DNA from: Streptomyces malaysiense
GTDB taxonomy: Bacteria > Actinomycetota > Actinomycetes > Streptomycetales > Streptomycetaceae
DNA: 64,000 bases
Assembly (NCBI RefSeq): GCF_000980885.2
Contig: NZ_LBDA02000030.1
Location: 1-64,000 of the forward strand
Direction of reading: 5' to 3'
Shown here: positions 1 to 8,742 of the stretch, in pieces
How positions within the stretch are numbered: the stretch's first letter is position 1
Layout: every line of letters starts with the position of its first letter
Notes under the pieces: model-generated
Database searches by the model: none
Seen by the model: only the letters and a program-made list of their open reading frames with translations
Told to the model about the DNA's origin: nothing
Translations under genes and position numbers: made by a program

Positions 1-35
1 TCCTTCAGCAGGTTGGCCAGGCTCTCATTGCTCAC
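1..35 (-). CDS. acsA: acetyl-CoA synthetase, N-terminal 11 codons only
   Basis: Only the first 35 bases of this minus-strand gene are inside the window. From a GTG at 35..33 it reads V-S-N-E-S-L-A-N-L-L-K, the N-terminus I know from Streptomyces acetyl-CoA synthetases. A purine-rich AAAGG lies about 8 bases upstream of the GTG. The enzyme activates acetate to acetyl-CoA in the cytoplasm. Position next to the bldG-hppA-topA core block fits the S. coelicolor order from memory. The identification rests on eleven residues, so it is a recognition call rather than a domain call. The control region upstream (36-393) carries a DasR-like and a GlnR-like site, described separately. Confidence 0.6.
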   Translation of the reverse strand, partial: MSNESLANLLK

Positions 36-120
36 GACATCCGCCTTTCGAGGGTGTCCGATGTGTCCCAGGCCACAGCTCATCAGACGTGAGGGGGCGG
101 TGACAAGGGTCGTCGGAAAA

Positions 121-136
121 ATTGGTTTAGACCTGT
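121..136. promoter_or_regulatory. DasR (dre)-like operator
   Basis: The 16 bases at 121-136 match the DasR-responsive element consensus A(C/G)TGGTCTAGACCA(C/G)T at 13 positions; the core here is TGGTTTAGACCT. DasR is the GntR-family GlcNAc regulator of Streptomyces. The site is 86 bp upstream of the acetyl-CoA synthetase start. A report that DasR represses acsA in Saccharopolyspora makes this a sensible target, but binding here is inferred. Confidence 0.45.
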
Positions 137-160
137 GCGATGGAAGAGGGGAGGGGTGGA

Positions 161-196
161 GTAACGGTTCGTAAAGGATCAGTAATGCCACGTAAA
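161..196. promoter_or_regulatory. four phased GTAAN half-sites, GlnR-like
   Basis: GTAAC (161), GTAAA (171), GTAAT (182) and GTAAA (192) repeat at 10, 11 and 10 bp, so all face the same side of the helix. GlnR and PhoP, the OmpR-type nitrogen and phosphate regulators of Streptomyces, bind direct 5-mer or 11-bp repeats like this; the GlnR consensus is gTnAc-n6-GaAAc. The array lies between the divergent acetyl-CoA synthetase and lipoprotein genes. The assignment is by pattern only. Confidence 0.35.
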
Positions 197-316
197 GATC
201 ATGTGTGACTTTTCGGGGCAAATAGGCGAGTCGATCCCCCGCGGGAGTGAATAAATCATTTGATCGGCTTGTCGTACTACTTCCTTCTCCGGTCCATGTG
301 ATCTTGGGCTGCGCCG

Positions 317-345
317 TTGGTTCAAACCCGGCGGATCACCATAAA
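317..345 (+). promoter_or_regulatory. candidate promoter of the NodB-like lipoprotein gene
   Basis: TTGGTT (317-322) and CATAAA (340-345) are separated by 17 bp, which resembles a housekeeping (HrdB-type) promoter. The ATG at 394 follows about 42 bases after the expected start point. Together with the DasR-like and GlnR-like sites this is all I see in the gene-free stretch 36-393. Confidence 0.35.
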
Positions 346-393
346 AGGCCCTCAACAGCATTCGTCCGAGAGAAGGAAGAAGGTGGGCGGAAC

Positions 394-1665
394 ATGGCCG
401 CCAACCAGAGGATCGCCATCGGCGTGGTCGCCGCGGCCTGTGCCGTCTCGCTCACGGCGTGCGGGACCGGCGCTCATGGCGCGCGGGAGGGGACGTCCGG
501 CCCGCGCAAAGGGGCGCCCGCGGCGCCCGCGCCCGAGAGCGTGCTCCGGCTGATCGGCGACGGATCGACCGCGTACACCGGCACACAGCCCCACCTGCCC
601 AGGCCCGAGCGGCTGAAGCCCGGTCAGAAGCCCCCGCAGTTCGTCGTCTTCTCCTGGGACGGCGCGGGCGAGGACAGCCAGAAGCTGTTCTCGCACTTCC
701 GCAAGGTCGCCAAGGAGAACAACGCCAACATGACGTTCTTCCTCAGCGGTGTCTATCTGCTGCCGGAGGACAAACGCGACCTCTACAAGCCCCCGCAGCA
801 CTCGCCGGGCAGCTCCGACATCGGCTTCAACGACCAGCAGGGGATCAGCGACACCGTCAAACAGGCCCGGCTCGCCTGGCTGGACGGCAACGAGATCGGC
901 ACCCACTTCAACGGCCACTTCTGCGGGCCCGACGGCGGGGTCGGCACCTGGTCGGTGGACGAGTGGAAGAGCGAGATCACCCAGGCCAAGCAGTTCGTGG
1001 AGAACTGGAAGACCAACTCCGGCATGAAGAACGCGGCCCCGCTGCCCTTCGACTACGACAAGGAGCTGATCGGCGGCCGTACCCCCTGCCTGGAGGGCCG
1101 GAAGAACTTCGTACGGGCGGCCGCCCAGATGGGCTTCCGCTACGACTCCAGCGGGATCGACAACCAGCTCTGGCCGAAGAAGAAGGACGGCCTGTGGGAC
1201 CTGTCGATGCAGCTGGTCCCCTTCCCCGGGCACGACTTCGAAGAGCTGACCATGGACTACAACTACATGATCAACCAGTCGGGCACGAAGACCCAGGGCG
1301 ACCCCGACAAGTTCGACTACTGGGGCGACCAGGTGCGCGACAGCCTCCTCCAGGGCTTCGACCGGGCCTACGACGGCAACCGCGCGCCCCTCGTCATCGG
1401 CAACCACTTCGAGTCATGGAACGGCGGCACCTACATGCGCGCCGTCGAGGACGTGGTGAAGAAGGTCTGCGGCAAGCCCGAGGTGCGCTGCGTCTCCTTC
1501 CACCAGCTGGCCGACTGGCTGGACGCCCAGGACCCCAAGGCCCTGGAGAAGCTGCGGGGCCTGAAGGTGGGCGAGGCACCCAAGCAGGGCTGGGCGTCCT
1601 TCCTCTCCGGGCACCCGGCCCCGGCGCCCAAGGGAGTCCCCGGGGCGCCGGCCGTCAAGGGGTAG
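394..1665 (+). CDS. secreted lipoprotein with NodB/polysaccharide-deacetylase-like domain
   Basis: The 423-aa protein starts at the ATG at 394 behind GAAGGAAGAAGG. Residues 1-23 form a lipoprotein signal ending in the lipobox LTAC, with Cys23 as the lipidation site, so it should be anchored outside the membrane. The rest resembles the NodB fold of carbohydrate esterase family 4. A beta-strand ends in SWDG where the family has the TFDD metal Asp. A GTHFNGHFCG segment stands in for the HxxxH metal motif, and GGRTPC stands in for RxPY. Deacetylases of this type remove N-acetyl groups from chitin or peptidoglycan sugars. The deviating motifs make catalysis uncertain, and it may be a binding or structural relative. 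It converges with the next gene, 17 bp away. A DasR-like site in the shared upstream region would fit amino-sugar control. Confidence 0.7.
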   Translation: MAANQRIAIGVVAAACAVSLTACGTGAHGAREGTSGPRKGAPAAPAPESVLRLIGDGSTAYTGTQPHLPRPERLKPGQKPPQFVVFSWDGAGEDSQKLFSHFRKVAKENNANMTFFLSGVYLLPEDKRDLYKPPQHSPGSSDIGFNDQQGISDTVKQARLAWLDGNEIGTHFNGHFCGPDGGVGTWSVDEWKSEITQAKQFVENWKTNSGMKNAAPLPFDYDKELIGGRTPCLEGRKNFVRAAAQMGFRYDSSGIDNQLWPKKKDGLWDLSMQLVPFPGHDFEELTMDYNYMINQSGTKTQGDPDKFDYWGDQVRDSLLQGFDRAYDGNRAPLVIGNHFESWNGGTYMRAVEDVVKKVCGKPEVRCVSFHQLADWLDAQDPKALEKLRGLKVGEAPKQGWASFLSGHPAPAPKGVPGAPAVKG

Positions 1666-1682
1666 ACACCGGGCGGGAGTCG

Positions 1683-2687
1683 TCAGGCGGGGGTCGACAC
1701 GCCCGCCTCCACACCCGCTTCGAGGCCCTCGCCGAGCACGAAGTCGGGGTCGACCTGCGCCGCCAGGTCGGCCCCGGTGCGCTCGTTGCCCCACGACTCG
1801 GCGTTCTTCAGGTGGAAGTGCACCATCTGGCGCATGTAGCGCTCCCGGTCCCGCCGCTCGTACATGGCGTCCGCGGTGGCCCTCAGGGTCGCCAGCGCAC
1901 GGGCGTTGGCCTCCTCCAGGAGGTCGAACCGCGGCGGGCGGCCCTTCTCCATGGCCCGCACCCAGTCCGAGCGCCCGACCGTGACCAGCAGGTCGTCCCC
2001 GACCTCCGCGCGCAGGAAGTCGATGTCGTCCTGTTCCTGGATCTTGTTGCCGACGACCTTCAGGGCGACGCCGAAGTCCCGGGCGTACTCCTTGTACTGG
2101 CGGTAGACGGAGACTCCCTTGCGGGTCGGCTCGGCGACGAGGAACGTCATGTCGAAGCGGGTGAACATGCCGGAGGCGAAGGAGTCCGAGCCCGCGGTCA
2201 TGTCGACCACCACGTACTCGTCGGGGCCGTCGACCAGGTGGTTCAGGTACAGCTCCACCGCTCCGGTCTTGGAGTGGTAGCAGGCGACGCCGAGATCGGC
2301 GTCGGTGAAGGGGCCGGTGACCATCAGGCGGACGGCGCCGCCGTCGAGCTCCACCGGACGCGCGCAGGCGTCGTAGACCGGATTGGGCTCGCGCACCCGC
2401 ACCAGCCGCGAACCGTGCCCCGGCGGGGTCGTCTTGATCATGGTGGCGGCGGAGGCGATGCGCGGGTTGCCGCCGCGCAGGTAGTCCTTGATCAGCGGCA
2501 GCCGCTCGCCCATGGCGGGCAGCGCGGCCGCCTCGGCCTCGTCCAGGCCGAGCGCGGGGCCGAGGTGCTGGTTGATGTCCGCGTCGATCGCGACAGCGGC
2601 GGCCCCGGACGCGGCGAGGTGGCGGATGAAAAGGGAGGAGAGCGTGGTCTTGCCGCTCCCGCCCTTCCCGACGAAAGCAATTTTCAT
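1683..2687 (-). CDS. CooC/ParA-like P-loop ATPase
   Basis: The 334-aa protein starts with MKIAFVGKGGSGKTTLSSL, an N-terminal P-loop of the MinD/ParA/CooC type with the signature Lys (GKGGSGKT) at residues 8-15. The switch region is DADINQH (about 41-47). VVVDMTAGSD (about 175-184) corresponds to the Walker B/switch II strand. This family includes CO-dehydrogenase nickel-insertion ATPases and related dimerising ATPases in actinobacteria; the client here is unknown. A GTG two codons upstream of the ATG is an alternative start. The gene is convergent with the lipoprotein and divergent from the Fic-like gene, so it is probably transcribed alone. Confidence 0.7.
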   Translation of the reverse strand: MKIAFVGKGGSGKTTLSSLFIRHLAASGAAAVAIDADINQHLGPALGLDEAEAAALPAMGERLPLIKDYLRGGNPRIASAATMIKTTPPGHGSRLVRVREPNPVYDACARPVELDGGAVRLMVTGPFTDADLGVACYHSKTGAVELYLNHLVDGPDEYVVVDMTAGSDSFASGMFTRFDMTFLVAEPTRKGVSVYRQYKEYARDFGVALKVVGNKIQEQDDIDFLRAEVGDDLLVTVGRSDWVRAMEKGRPPRFDLLEEANARALATLRATADAMYERRDRERYMRQMVHFHLKNAESWGNERTGADLAAQVDPDFVLGEGLEAGVEAGVSTPA

Positions 2688-2788
2688 GTTCACCAAGCGT
2701 AGTTGCGTGATGGCTGTAGGTGGCATGGTTGAGTGAAGAAGACCACTCCTTCGTGGGGTCTGCCGATCGGGTGCGTACTGTCGTACCC

Positions 2789-3613
2789 ATGAGTACGACA
2801 GGTGCGACCCCCGATCCGCTCGCGGCCCTGGGCGCACTGCCCGGCGTGGCCGAGTCCGTGGAGTCCGTGCGCAAGGCCGTGGACCGGGTCTACGGGCACC
2901 GGATCATGCGCCGCCGCAGCAACGAGATCACCTCGGAGGCGGCCCTGCGCGCCGCCCGCGGCTCGGCGGCGCTGTCCGGCGCCGACTGGGCGCTGGAGGA
3001 GGTGCGGCGGCGCACCGACTTCGGCACCGACGACGAGGCACGCGTCATGGGCGCGGCCCTGCGGCTGACGGCCGAGGCGGGGCAACTGCTGTCCATCTGG
3101 CGGCAGTCGCCGCTGCGGGTGCTGGCCCGACTGCACATGGTGGCCGCGGCGAGCGACGAGAGCCGGGTGGGGCGCCCGCGTCAGGCCGGCGAGGCGGTGG
3201 ACGAGCCGCTGATCGAGCTGCCGCTGCCGGACGCGCGGGAGGTCTCCGGGCGGCTGGACGGCCTCGCGGACCTGATCGTCGCGGGCAGCTCCGCCCCGGC
3301 CCTGGTGACGGCGGCCGTGGTGCACGGCGAACTGCTCGCGCTGCGCCCCTTCGCCTCGCACAACGGGCTGGTCGCGCGCGCCGCCGAGCGGATCGTGCTG
3401 ATCGGCAGCGGCCTGGACCCCAAGGCGGTCTGCCCGGCCGAGGTCGGCCACGCGGAGCAGGGGCGCGCCGAGTACCTGGGGGCGCTGGACGGCTATGTCT
3501 CGGGCACTCCCGAGGGCATGGCGGCGTGGATCGCGCACTGCGGGCGCTCGGTCGAGTTCGGGGTACGGGAGTCGACGGCGGTGTGCGAGGCGCTTCAGCG
3601 CGGCGCGGCCTGA
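2789..3613 (+). CDS. Fic/DOC-fold-like protein with degenerate active-site motif
   Basis: The 274-aa, mainly helical protein starts at the ATG at 2789. Near residues 190-200 it reads LRPFASHNGLVARAA. This lines up with the Fic AMP-transferase motif HPFxx(D/G)NGR but has Arg for the catalytic His and Leu for the final Arg. An upstream GSAALSG segment resembles the inhibitory-helix region of Fic proteins. Streptomyces homologues are usually labelled oxidoreductase, for which I see no support. Loss of the catalytic His argues against classical AMPylation. The gene is followed by a strong hairpin terminator at 3660-3687. Confidence 0.5.
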   Translation: MSTTGATPDPLAALGALPGVAESVESVRKAVDRVYGHRIMRRRSNEITSEAALRAARGSAALSGADWALEEVRRRTDFGTDDEARVMGAALRLTAEAGQLLSIWRQSPLRVLARLHMVAAASDESRVGRPRQAGEAVDEPLIELPLPDAREVSGRLDGLADLIVAGSSAPALVTAAVVHGELLALRPFASHNGLVARAAERIVLIGSGLDPKAVCPAEVGHAEQGRAEYLGALDGYVSGTPEGMAAWIAHCGRSVEFGVRESTAVCEALQRGAA

Positions 3614-3646
3614 GGTTTCGCGCCGGGGTGAGGTTTCGCGTCGGGG
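3611..3646 (+). repeat. 18-bp tandem direct repeat at the stop codon of the Fic-like gene
   Basis: The segments 3611-3628 and 3629-3646 are identical except for one base. The TGA stop codon is the first three bases of copy one. The duplication probably arose by slippage and has no clear function. Confidence 0.7.
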
Positions 3647-3659
3647 CGCGGACAGAGAT

Positions 3660-3687
3660 GCGGCGGTACGAATGCTCGTACCGCCGC
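3660..3687 (+). terminator. terminator of the Fic-like gene
   Basis: A perfect 12-bp stem (3660-3671 with 3676-3687) has a 4-base ATGC loop, about 45 bases after the stop codon. There is no T tract, as is usual for Streptomyces terminators. The rest of the gene-free stretch 3688-4005 holds only three imperfect tandem copies of CAGGTGCGAG (3942-3970); I see no gene there. Confidence 0.65.
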
Positions 3688-4005
3688 TGGCATGAGCACC
3701 GGGTTACCAAGCGTCCTCGATGACTTGCCCATCAGGACGGGGACTTTGCCCGTACCTGGTGCGGCTGGCCCGTATTCGACGGGTCGACGTCGCGTGGGTG
3801 CCCGGTGTTCATGCAGTGGTCCGTGGGCCAAATGCGTAGTGACTGGGGATCCTCTCGGATGTCCATGGTCGCGCGGGCCGCTGACTTCTTTGTACCGCGC
3901 GGTGCGGACAAGCGGAACCCCCGCCCGCACTTCTTTACTTTCAGGTGCGAGCAGGTGCGAGCAGGGGCGAAGGGGACACCCGGCGGCGTTGTGGCGCGTG
4001 ATCCG

Positions 4006-4836
4006 TCAGGCGTTGCCGCGGCGGCGGTTGGCGTACCAGACGAGTCCGGCCGTCGCGGCCGCCGCGCCCACGGCGGCCGCCGCGACCAGCGCGGGGCGCG
4101 GCGGTACGGAGAGGGTGGGCAGCCGCTTCTTGAGCGGGACCGGGCGGCGGAACTCCAGTACCGGCCAGTCCCGCGCGACGGCCTCGCGGCGCAGCGCCCG
4201 GTCCGGGTTGACGGCGTGCGGGTGGCCGACCGCCTGGAGCATCGGCAGGTCGGTCGCCGAGTCGCTGTAGGCGAAACAGCGGTCGAGGTCGTAGCCCTCG
4301 GAGACGGCGAGTTCCCGGATCGCCTCCGCCTTGGTCGGGCCGTAGGCGTAGTACTCCACCTCGCCGGTGAAGCAGCCGTCCTCGCCGACGACCATGCGGG
4401 TGGCCACCACCCGGTCCGCGCCCAGGAGTTCACCGACCGGCTCGACCACCTCGGCGCCCGAGGTGGATACGATCACCACGTCCCGGCCGGCCGTGTGGTG
4501 CTCCTCGATGAGCGAGGCGGCCTCGTCGTAGATGATCGGGTCGATCAGGTCGTGCAGGGTCTCGGCGACGATCTCCCGCACCTGCTGCTGGTTCCAGCCC
4601 CGGACCATGTCCGAGAGATAGGCGCGCATGCGTTCCATCTGGTCGTGGTCCAGACCGCCGACCAGGAACACGAACTGGGCATAGGCGGTGCGCAACGCGG
4701 CCCTGCGGTTGATCAGCCCGCCTTGGTAGAAGGACTTGCTGAAGGTGAGTGTGCTGGACTTCGCAATGACCGTCTTGTCCAGGTCGAAGAAGGCCGCAGC
4801 GCGAGGCAAGGAGTGGTTTTCCACGTCCCCGAGCAT
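4006..4836 (-). CDS. HAD-superfamily subfamily IB phosphatase (SerB-like) with C-terminal membrane anchor
   Basis: The 276-aa protein shows the four HAD motifs. These are FFDLDKT (Asp18 and Asp20, nucleophile and acid/base), VSTSGAE (motif II), Lys in GPTKAEAI (motif III) and YSDSATDLPML (motif IV, metal-binding Asp). A helical cap lies between motifs I and II, as in phosphoserine-phosphatase relatives. After residue 245 a basic stretch leads into an alanine-rich transmembrane helix ending YANRRR, so the enzyme is probably a cytoplasmic-facing membrane-anchored hydrolase. I recall a Streptomyces homologue described as an inhibitor of morphological differentiation, but that link is from memory. 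The start is the ATG at 4836. Confidence 0.75.
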   Translation of the reverse strand: MLGDVENHSLPRAAAFFDLDKTVIAKSSTLTFSKSFYQGGLINRRAALRTAYAQFVFLVGGLDHDQMERMRAYLSDMVRGWNQQQVREIVAETLHDLIDPIIYDEAASLIEEHHTAGRDVVIVSTSGAEVVEPVGELLGADRVVATRMVVGEDGCFTGEVEYYAYGPTKAEAIRELAVSEGYDLDRCFAYSDSATDLPMLQAVGHPHAVNPDRALRREAVARDWPVLEFRRPVPLKKRLPTLSVPPRPALVAAAAVGAAAATAGLVWYANRRRGNA

Positions 4837-4971
4837 AGGCGCCCACCATTCGGCGTAAGGTGGGGCGCGTGGGTTTGCCTGAGAAGGCTCTCGGGTACAC
4901 CATGGAAGTCACGGATCGTTCGCGACCGTGCTAACCCGGTCCGGCTCCTCCCCCCCCGAGTCGGCCGTGGG

Positions 4972-5006
4972 GACGACCCCCGCTCTCCCCCCCGGCGGGG
5001 GTCGTC
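4972..5006. other. 12-bp inverted repeat in the HAD/CpaE-like intergenic region
   Basis: GACGACCCCCGC (4972-4983) pairs perfectly with 4995-5006 across an 11-base loop. It sits upstream of both divergent genes, so it is not a normal 3' terminator. It could be a leader hairpin or a terminator of a short untranslated transcript. Confidence 0.45.
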
Positions 5007-5162
5007 GCATGTCCGGACGCGTTTTTGCCCCTCTTTCCTTCCCTCGTACGGCCGAGCGGCCGACGCCGACGCGTCGAGACCGCCGCTTCCGCGCGCCCAC
5101 GATCCGTTACTCCGGGTAATCGTAGGGCTGCGCTACGGATGCCGCACAGGGGTCGGTGCCGA

Positions 5163-5182
5163 CGTCACCGGTATGGGTGACG
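5163..5182. promoter_or_regulatory. 7-bp inverted repeat, operator-like
   Basis: CGTCACC (5163-5169) and GGTGACG (5176-5182) form an inverted repeat with a 6-bp spacer just before the DnaA-box-like cluster. It would suit a dimeric regulator. No regulator is assigned. Confidence 0.3.
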
Positions 5183-5185
5183 GAG

Positions 5186-5232
5186 TTATTCACAGGACCT
5201 GAGTTGTCCACGGTTTTCCACCAAGATCCACA
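5186..5232 (+). promoter_or_regulatory. cluster of four DnaA-box-like 9-mers
   Basis: TTATTCACA (5186), TTGTCCACG (5204), TTTTCCACC (5214) and AGATCCACA (5224) all point the same way, and the last three are spaced exactly 10 bp. The Streptomyces DnaA box is TTGTCCACA; the second copy differs from it by one base and the others by two to three. The array lies about 210 bp upstream of the CpaE-like gene. Apart from the features listed at 4972-5232 I see no gene in 4837-5439. Confidence 0.35.
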
Positions 5233-5439
5233 CGATTTCCCGGATCGCCGCACTGTGATTCCCACGCGCTCCCGCCGCGGCGAGTTCACGGCCGGTTCCG
5301 TTTGCGGGAGGCGTATGGCCGATTCCGGTCGGCCTTCACACAGCCGTTCATGTCGCCGTTCATATGGAAGCCGCCCGCCGGTTCTCCAGATGTCGGGAAA
5401 TCGCGTGGCCGCGGGGCCGCGCGGCGAAGGGGGAACACC

Positions 5440-6537
5440 GTGTCCGGAACCATCACCCATGACCCGCCGCCCGCCTGTGGCGGCAGCCCGCTCATCGTCA
5501 CCGAGGACGCCGCGCTCCTGGACGATCTGCTGCGGCTGTGCGCGGCCGCGGGCGCGACTCCCGAAGTCCGTCACGTCGTCCCCGACCAGGGGGACACCTG
5601 GGCGGCGGCCCCGCTCGTGCTGGTCGGGGACGACGCCGCCCACCGTCTGCTCGGGGCCGCGCGCCGGCGCCAGGTCGTGCTGATCGGCCGCGACCAGGAC
5701 GACCCGGACGTGTGGCGGCGCGGCATGGAGATCGGCGCCGACCATGTCCTGATCCTGCCCGACGGCGAGCAGTGGCTGGTCGACCGGATCGCCGATGTCG
5801 CCGAGGGAGCGGGCCGCCCGGCCCTCACCGTCGGTGTGATCGGCGGCCGGGGCGGGGCCGGCGCGTCCACCCTGGCCTGCGCGCTCGCCGTCACCGCCGC
5901 CCGCGAGGGGCTGCGCACCCTGCTCGTGGACGCCGATCCGCTCGGCGGCGGGCTCGATGTGCTGCTCGGCGGCGAGGGCGCCGAGGGACTGCGCTGGCCG
6001 GCCTTCGCCGCCTCCCGGGGCCGGGTCGGCGGCGGCGCCCTGGAGGAGTCGCTGCCCGCGCTGCACTCCCTGCGGGTGCTCAGCTGGGACCGGGGCGACT
6101 GCGTCGCCGTGCCGCCCCAGGCCGTGCGCGCGGTGCTCGCCGCCGCCCGGCGCCGCGGCGGCGCCGTCGTGGTCGATCTTCCCCGCCGCCTGGACGACGG
6201 GGTGGGCGAGGTCCTCGCCCAGCTCGACCTGGCCCTGCTCGTGGTCCCCGCCGAACTGCGGGCGGTCGCCGCGGCCGGCCGGATCGCCGGCGCCGTCGGC
6301 ATGGTCGTCCGCGATCTGCGGATCGCGGTGCGCGGTCCGTACGCGCCCGGCCTGGACGACCGTGAGGTGGCGCGCCTGCTCGGCCTGCCGCTCGCGGGGG
6401 AGGTGCCGGCGGACCCGGGGCTGCTGCGGCCGAGGGGCGGGGGGAGACCGCCGGGCGCGAGCGGGCGCGGCCCACTGGCCCGGTTCTGCCGGGAGTTCTG
6501 GGAGCGGGCACTGGTGGAGTCCGGGGGTGCGCGGTGA
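5440..6537 (+). CDS. CpaE/Ssd-like septum-site or pilus-assembly ATPase
   Basis: The 365-aa protein starts at the GTG at 5440 behind GAAGGGGGA. Residues 1-130 form a receiver-like/CpaE N-domain. A MinD/ParA-type domain begins at [14 protein letters not shown] (about 140-153). The usual KGGxGKT is altered: the signature Lys is Arg and the P-loop Lys is Ala, as in the actinobacterial CpaE/Ssd group. [12 protein letters not shown] follows as switch I. In tad systems CpaE-like proteins position the pilus secretion machine, and mycobacterial Ssd affects septum formation. It overlaps tadA by four bases (GTGA), so the two are translationally coupled at the head of an operon running to about 10.7 kb. 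Confidence 0.75.
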   Translation: MSGTITHDPPPACGGSPLIVTEDAALLDDLLRLCAAAGATPEVRHVVPDQGDTWAAAPLVLVGDDAAHRLLGAARRRQVVLIGRDQDDPDVWRRGMEIGADHVLILPDGEQWLVDRIADVAEGAGRPALTVGVIGGRGGAGASTLACALAVTAAREGLRTLLVDADPLGGGLDVLLGGEGAEGLRWPAFAASRGRVGGGALEESLPALHSLRVLSWDRGDCVAVPPQAVRAVLAAARRRGGAVVVDLPRRLDDGVGEVLAQLDLALLVVPAELRAVAAAGRIAGAVGMVVRDLRIAVRGPYAPGLDDREVARLLGLPLAGEVPADPGLLRPRGGGRPPGASGRGPLARFCREFWERALVESGGAR

Positions 6538-7838
6538 GTTTCGAAGCTCTCGACCAGGCCGCCCTGCTCGACGGGGTGCGCCGGCGGCTCGCCGAGAGCG
6601 GCGCCGAACCCACCCCGGCGCGGGTGGCGCAGGCGCTGCGCGCGCAGGGGCGGGTGCTCGGGGACGCCGAGATCCTCGGAGTGGCCGAGCGGCTGAGATC
6701 CGAACTCGTCGGAAGCGGGCCCCTGGAGCCGCTGCTCGCGGACCCCGGGGTGACCGACGTCCTGGTGTCCGCGCCCGACCGGGTGTGGGTGGACCGGGGC
6801 GGCGGTCTGGAGCTGACACCGGTGACCTTCCCCGACGCGGCGGCGGTGCGACGCCTCGCGCAGCGGCTGGCGGCGGTGGCCGGACGCCGGCTGGACGACG
6901 CCCGGCCCTGGGCGGACGCCCGGCTCCCGGACGGCACCCGGCTGCACGCCGTGCTGCCCCCGGTCGCCGTCGGCTGTACCTGCCTGGCCCTGCGGGTGGT
7001 ACGGCCCCGGGCCTTCACCCTCGCCGAACTGGTGGCGGCCGGCACGGTCCCGCCCGGTGGCGACCGCATCCTGCGCGCCCTGCTGGCCGCCCGGCTGTCC
7101 TTCCTGGTCAGCGGCGGCACGGGCAGCGGCAAGACCACGTTGCTCAGCGCCCTGCTGGGCCTGGTCGGCGCCGAGGAGCGGATCGTGCTCGCCGAGGACT
7201 CCGCCGAGCTGAGACCCGACCATCCGCATGTCGTCCGGCTGGAGACCCGGCCCGCGAACCAGGAGGGCGCGGGCCTGGTCACCCTCCAGGATCTGGTGCG
7301 CCAGGCCCTGCGGATGCGGCCGGACCGGCTGGTCGTCGGAGAGGTGCGCGGGCCCGAGGTCGTCCATCTGCTCGCCGCCCTCAACACGGGCCACGAGGGC
7401 GGGTGCTGCACGGTCCACGCCAACACCGCCGGGGACGTCCCGGCCCGCCTGGAGGCACTGGCCACGGCCGCGGGCCTCGACCGCGCCGCTCTGCACAGCC
7501 AGTTGGCGGCCGCCCTGTCCGTGGTGCTCCACCTGGTGCGGGACCGCTCCGGCCGGCGGCGGATCGCGGAGGTGCACGTCCTGGAGCGGGACGCCACGGG
7601 CCTCGTGCGGACGGTGCCCGCGCTGCGGTGGGGGGAGCGGGCGTTCGTGCGGGAGGAGGGGTGGGGGCGCTTGGCTCGACTGCTGGCAGGTGTGGGCGAG
7701 TGCGCGGACGGGATCGGTGGTGGTGGTGAGGACGGCGGGCGCGGTGGCGCCGAAGGTGCCGGGTCCGGGGACGGCGGAGGCACCGGGTCCGGGGACGGCC
7801 GGGGTGGTGGATTCGGAGGTGGCGAAGGTGATGGGTGA
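6534..7838 (+). CDS. tadA: TadA/CpaF-family secretion ATPase
   Basis: This 434-aa hexameric ATPase should power assembly and retraction of Flp/tad pili at the inner face of the membrane. Its Walker A is [15 protein letters not shown] (Lys200). It is followed by an Asp box, the LEDSAEL region and the Walker B/His region [30 protein letters not shown] corresponds to the conserved His-box. The N-terminal about 100 residues are the helical domain of the CpaF type. The last about 50 residues are nearly all Gly/Asp/Glu, a disordered tail encoded by imperfect GGGTCCGGGGACGG-like repeats. The gene overlaps its neighbours on both sides. Confidence 0.9.
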   Translation: MSFEALDQAALLDGVRRRLAESGAEPTPARVAQALRAQGRVLGDAEILGVAERLRSELVGSGPLEPLLADPGVTDVLVSAPDRVWVDRGGGLELTPVTFPDAAAVRRLAQRLAAVAGRRLDDARPWADARLPDGTRLHAVLPPVAVGCTCLALRVVRPRAFTLAELVAAGTVPPGGDRILRALLAARLSFLVSGGTGSGKTTLLSALLGLVGAEERIVLAEDSAELRPDHPHVVRLETRPANQEGAGLVTLQDLVRQALRMRPDRLVVGEVRGPEVVHLLAALNTGHEGGCCTVHANTAGDVPARLEALATAAGLDRAALHSQLAAALSVVLHLVRDRSGRRRIAEVHVLERDATGLVRTVPALRWGERAFVREEGWGRLARLLAGVGECADGIGGGGEDGGRGGAEGAGSGDGGGTGSGDGRGGGFGGGEGDG

Positions 7839-8706
7839 GATCTCGGCGGGTGAGATGTCGATGGGGGCAGCGCTGATCTGCCTGGCCGCGCTGGGGTGGC
7901 TGCTGTACGAGCGGCATCACGGGGTGCGGCGGGCGCGGCTGTTGCTGGCCGGGGGCGGGGAGCCGGGTGCCGGTCTCCCGGTCCAGGACCGACTCGTCTC
8001 GGTGTTGGGGCGGTTGCGCGCCCGCTGGGGCGTCGAGTGGTGGGCCCTGGCCGCGGGGCTGCTGCTCGCGCTGCTGGGCGGCTCGGTGATTCCGGTCGCC
8101 GCGGGGGCGGCCGGGGTGCCCGTGCTGCGCCGGGTGCGGCTGGCCGGGGAGGCGAGACGCGCCCGGGAGCGGCGGGTGGACCAAGTGATCGCCCTGTGCG
8201 GGGCGTTCGCCGGTGAGGTGCGGGCCGGACGGCAGCCCGGCGAGGCGCTGCTGCGCGCGGCGCGGGACTCGGGCGGGCTCGGCGGGGCGCAGGCGGCCGT
8301 GGTCGCGGCGGCCCGCTTCGGCGGGGACGTGCCCGGTGCCCTCGCGGTGGTGGCCCGGCAGCCGGGCGCCGAGGGACTGCTCGGGCTGGCCGCGTGCTGG
8401 CGAGTGGCCGTCGACCAGGGCGCGGGACTCGCGGCCGGCCTCGACCGGCTGGACGGCGCCCTGCGCGCCGAACGGGACCAACGCGCCGATCTGCGCGCCC
8501 AGCTGGCGGGAGCTCGGGCCACCGCCGTCCTGCTCGCCGCCCTCCCCGCCCTGGGTCTCCTGCTCGGCGCGGCCATGGGTGCCGCCCCGCTGCGGGTCCT
8601 CCTGCACAGCGGCCCCGGCCTCGGCTGCCTGCTGACCGGCGCGCTGTTCGAGACGGCCGGGCTGTGGTGGTCGGCGCGGATCGTGCGGGGAGCGGGGGCG
8701 GCGTGA
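7831..8706 (+). CDS. tadB: TadB-like inner-membrane platform protein
   Basis: The 291-aa protein has an N-terminal membrane helix, a pair of helices around residues 75-105, a cytoplasmic T2SS-F-like domain ([18 protein letters not shown] to [15 protein letters not shown]) and a C-terminal pair of membrane helices. It should form the membrane platform on which TadA acts. The start at 7831 overlaps the end of tadA by 8 bp and has GAAGG just upstream. ATGs at 7855 and 7861 are alternatives. It belongs to the tad operon. Confidence 0.8.
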   Translation: MGEISAGEMSMGAALICLAALGWLLYERHHGVRRARLLLAGGGEPGAGLPVQDRLVSVLGRLRARWGVEWWALAAGLLLALLGGSVIPVAAGAAGVPVLRRVRLAGEARRARERRVDQVIALCGAFAGEVRAGRQPGEALLRAARDSGGLGGAQAAVVAAARFGGDVPGALAVVARQPGAEGLLGLAACWRVAVDQGAGLAAGLDRLDGALRAERDQRADLRAQLAGARATAVLLAALPALGLLLGAAMGAAPLRVLLHSGPGLGCLLTGALFETAGLWWSARIVRGAGAA

Positions 8707-8742
8707 GGTGCGGGTCGGGGACGTGGCGGGAGGCGTGAGGGT

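Noticed and set aside
4837..5200. Riboswitch or small RNA in the long HAD/CpaE-like intergenic region
   Set aside because: Apart from one simple hairpin no conserved riboswitch core is recognisable, and the hairpin could serve either direction.
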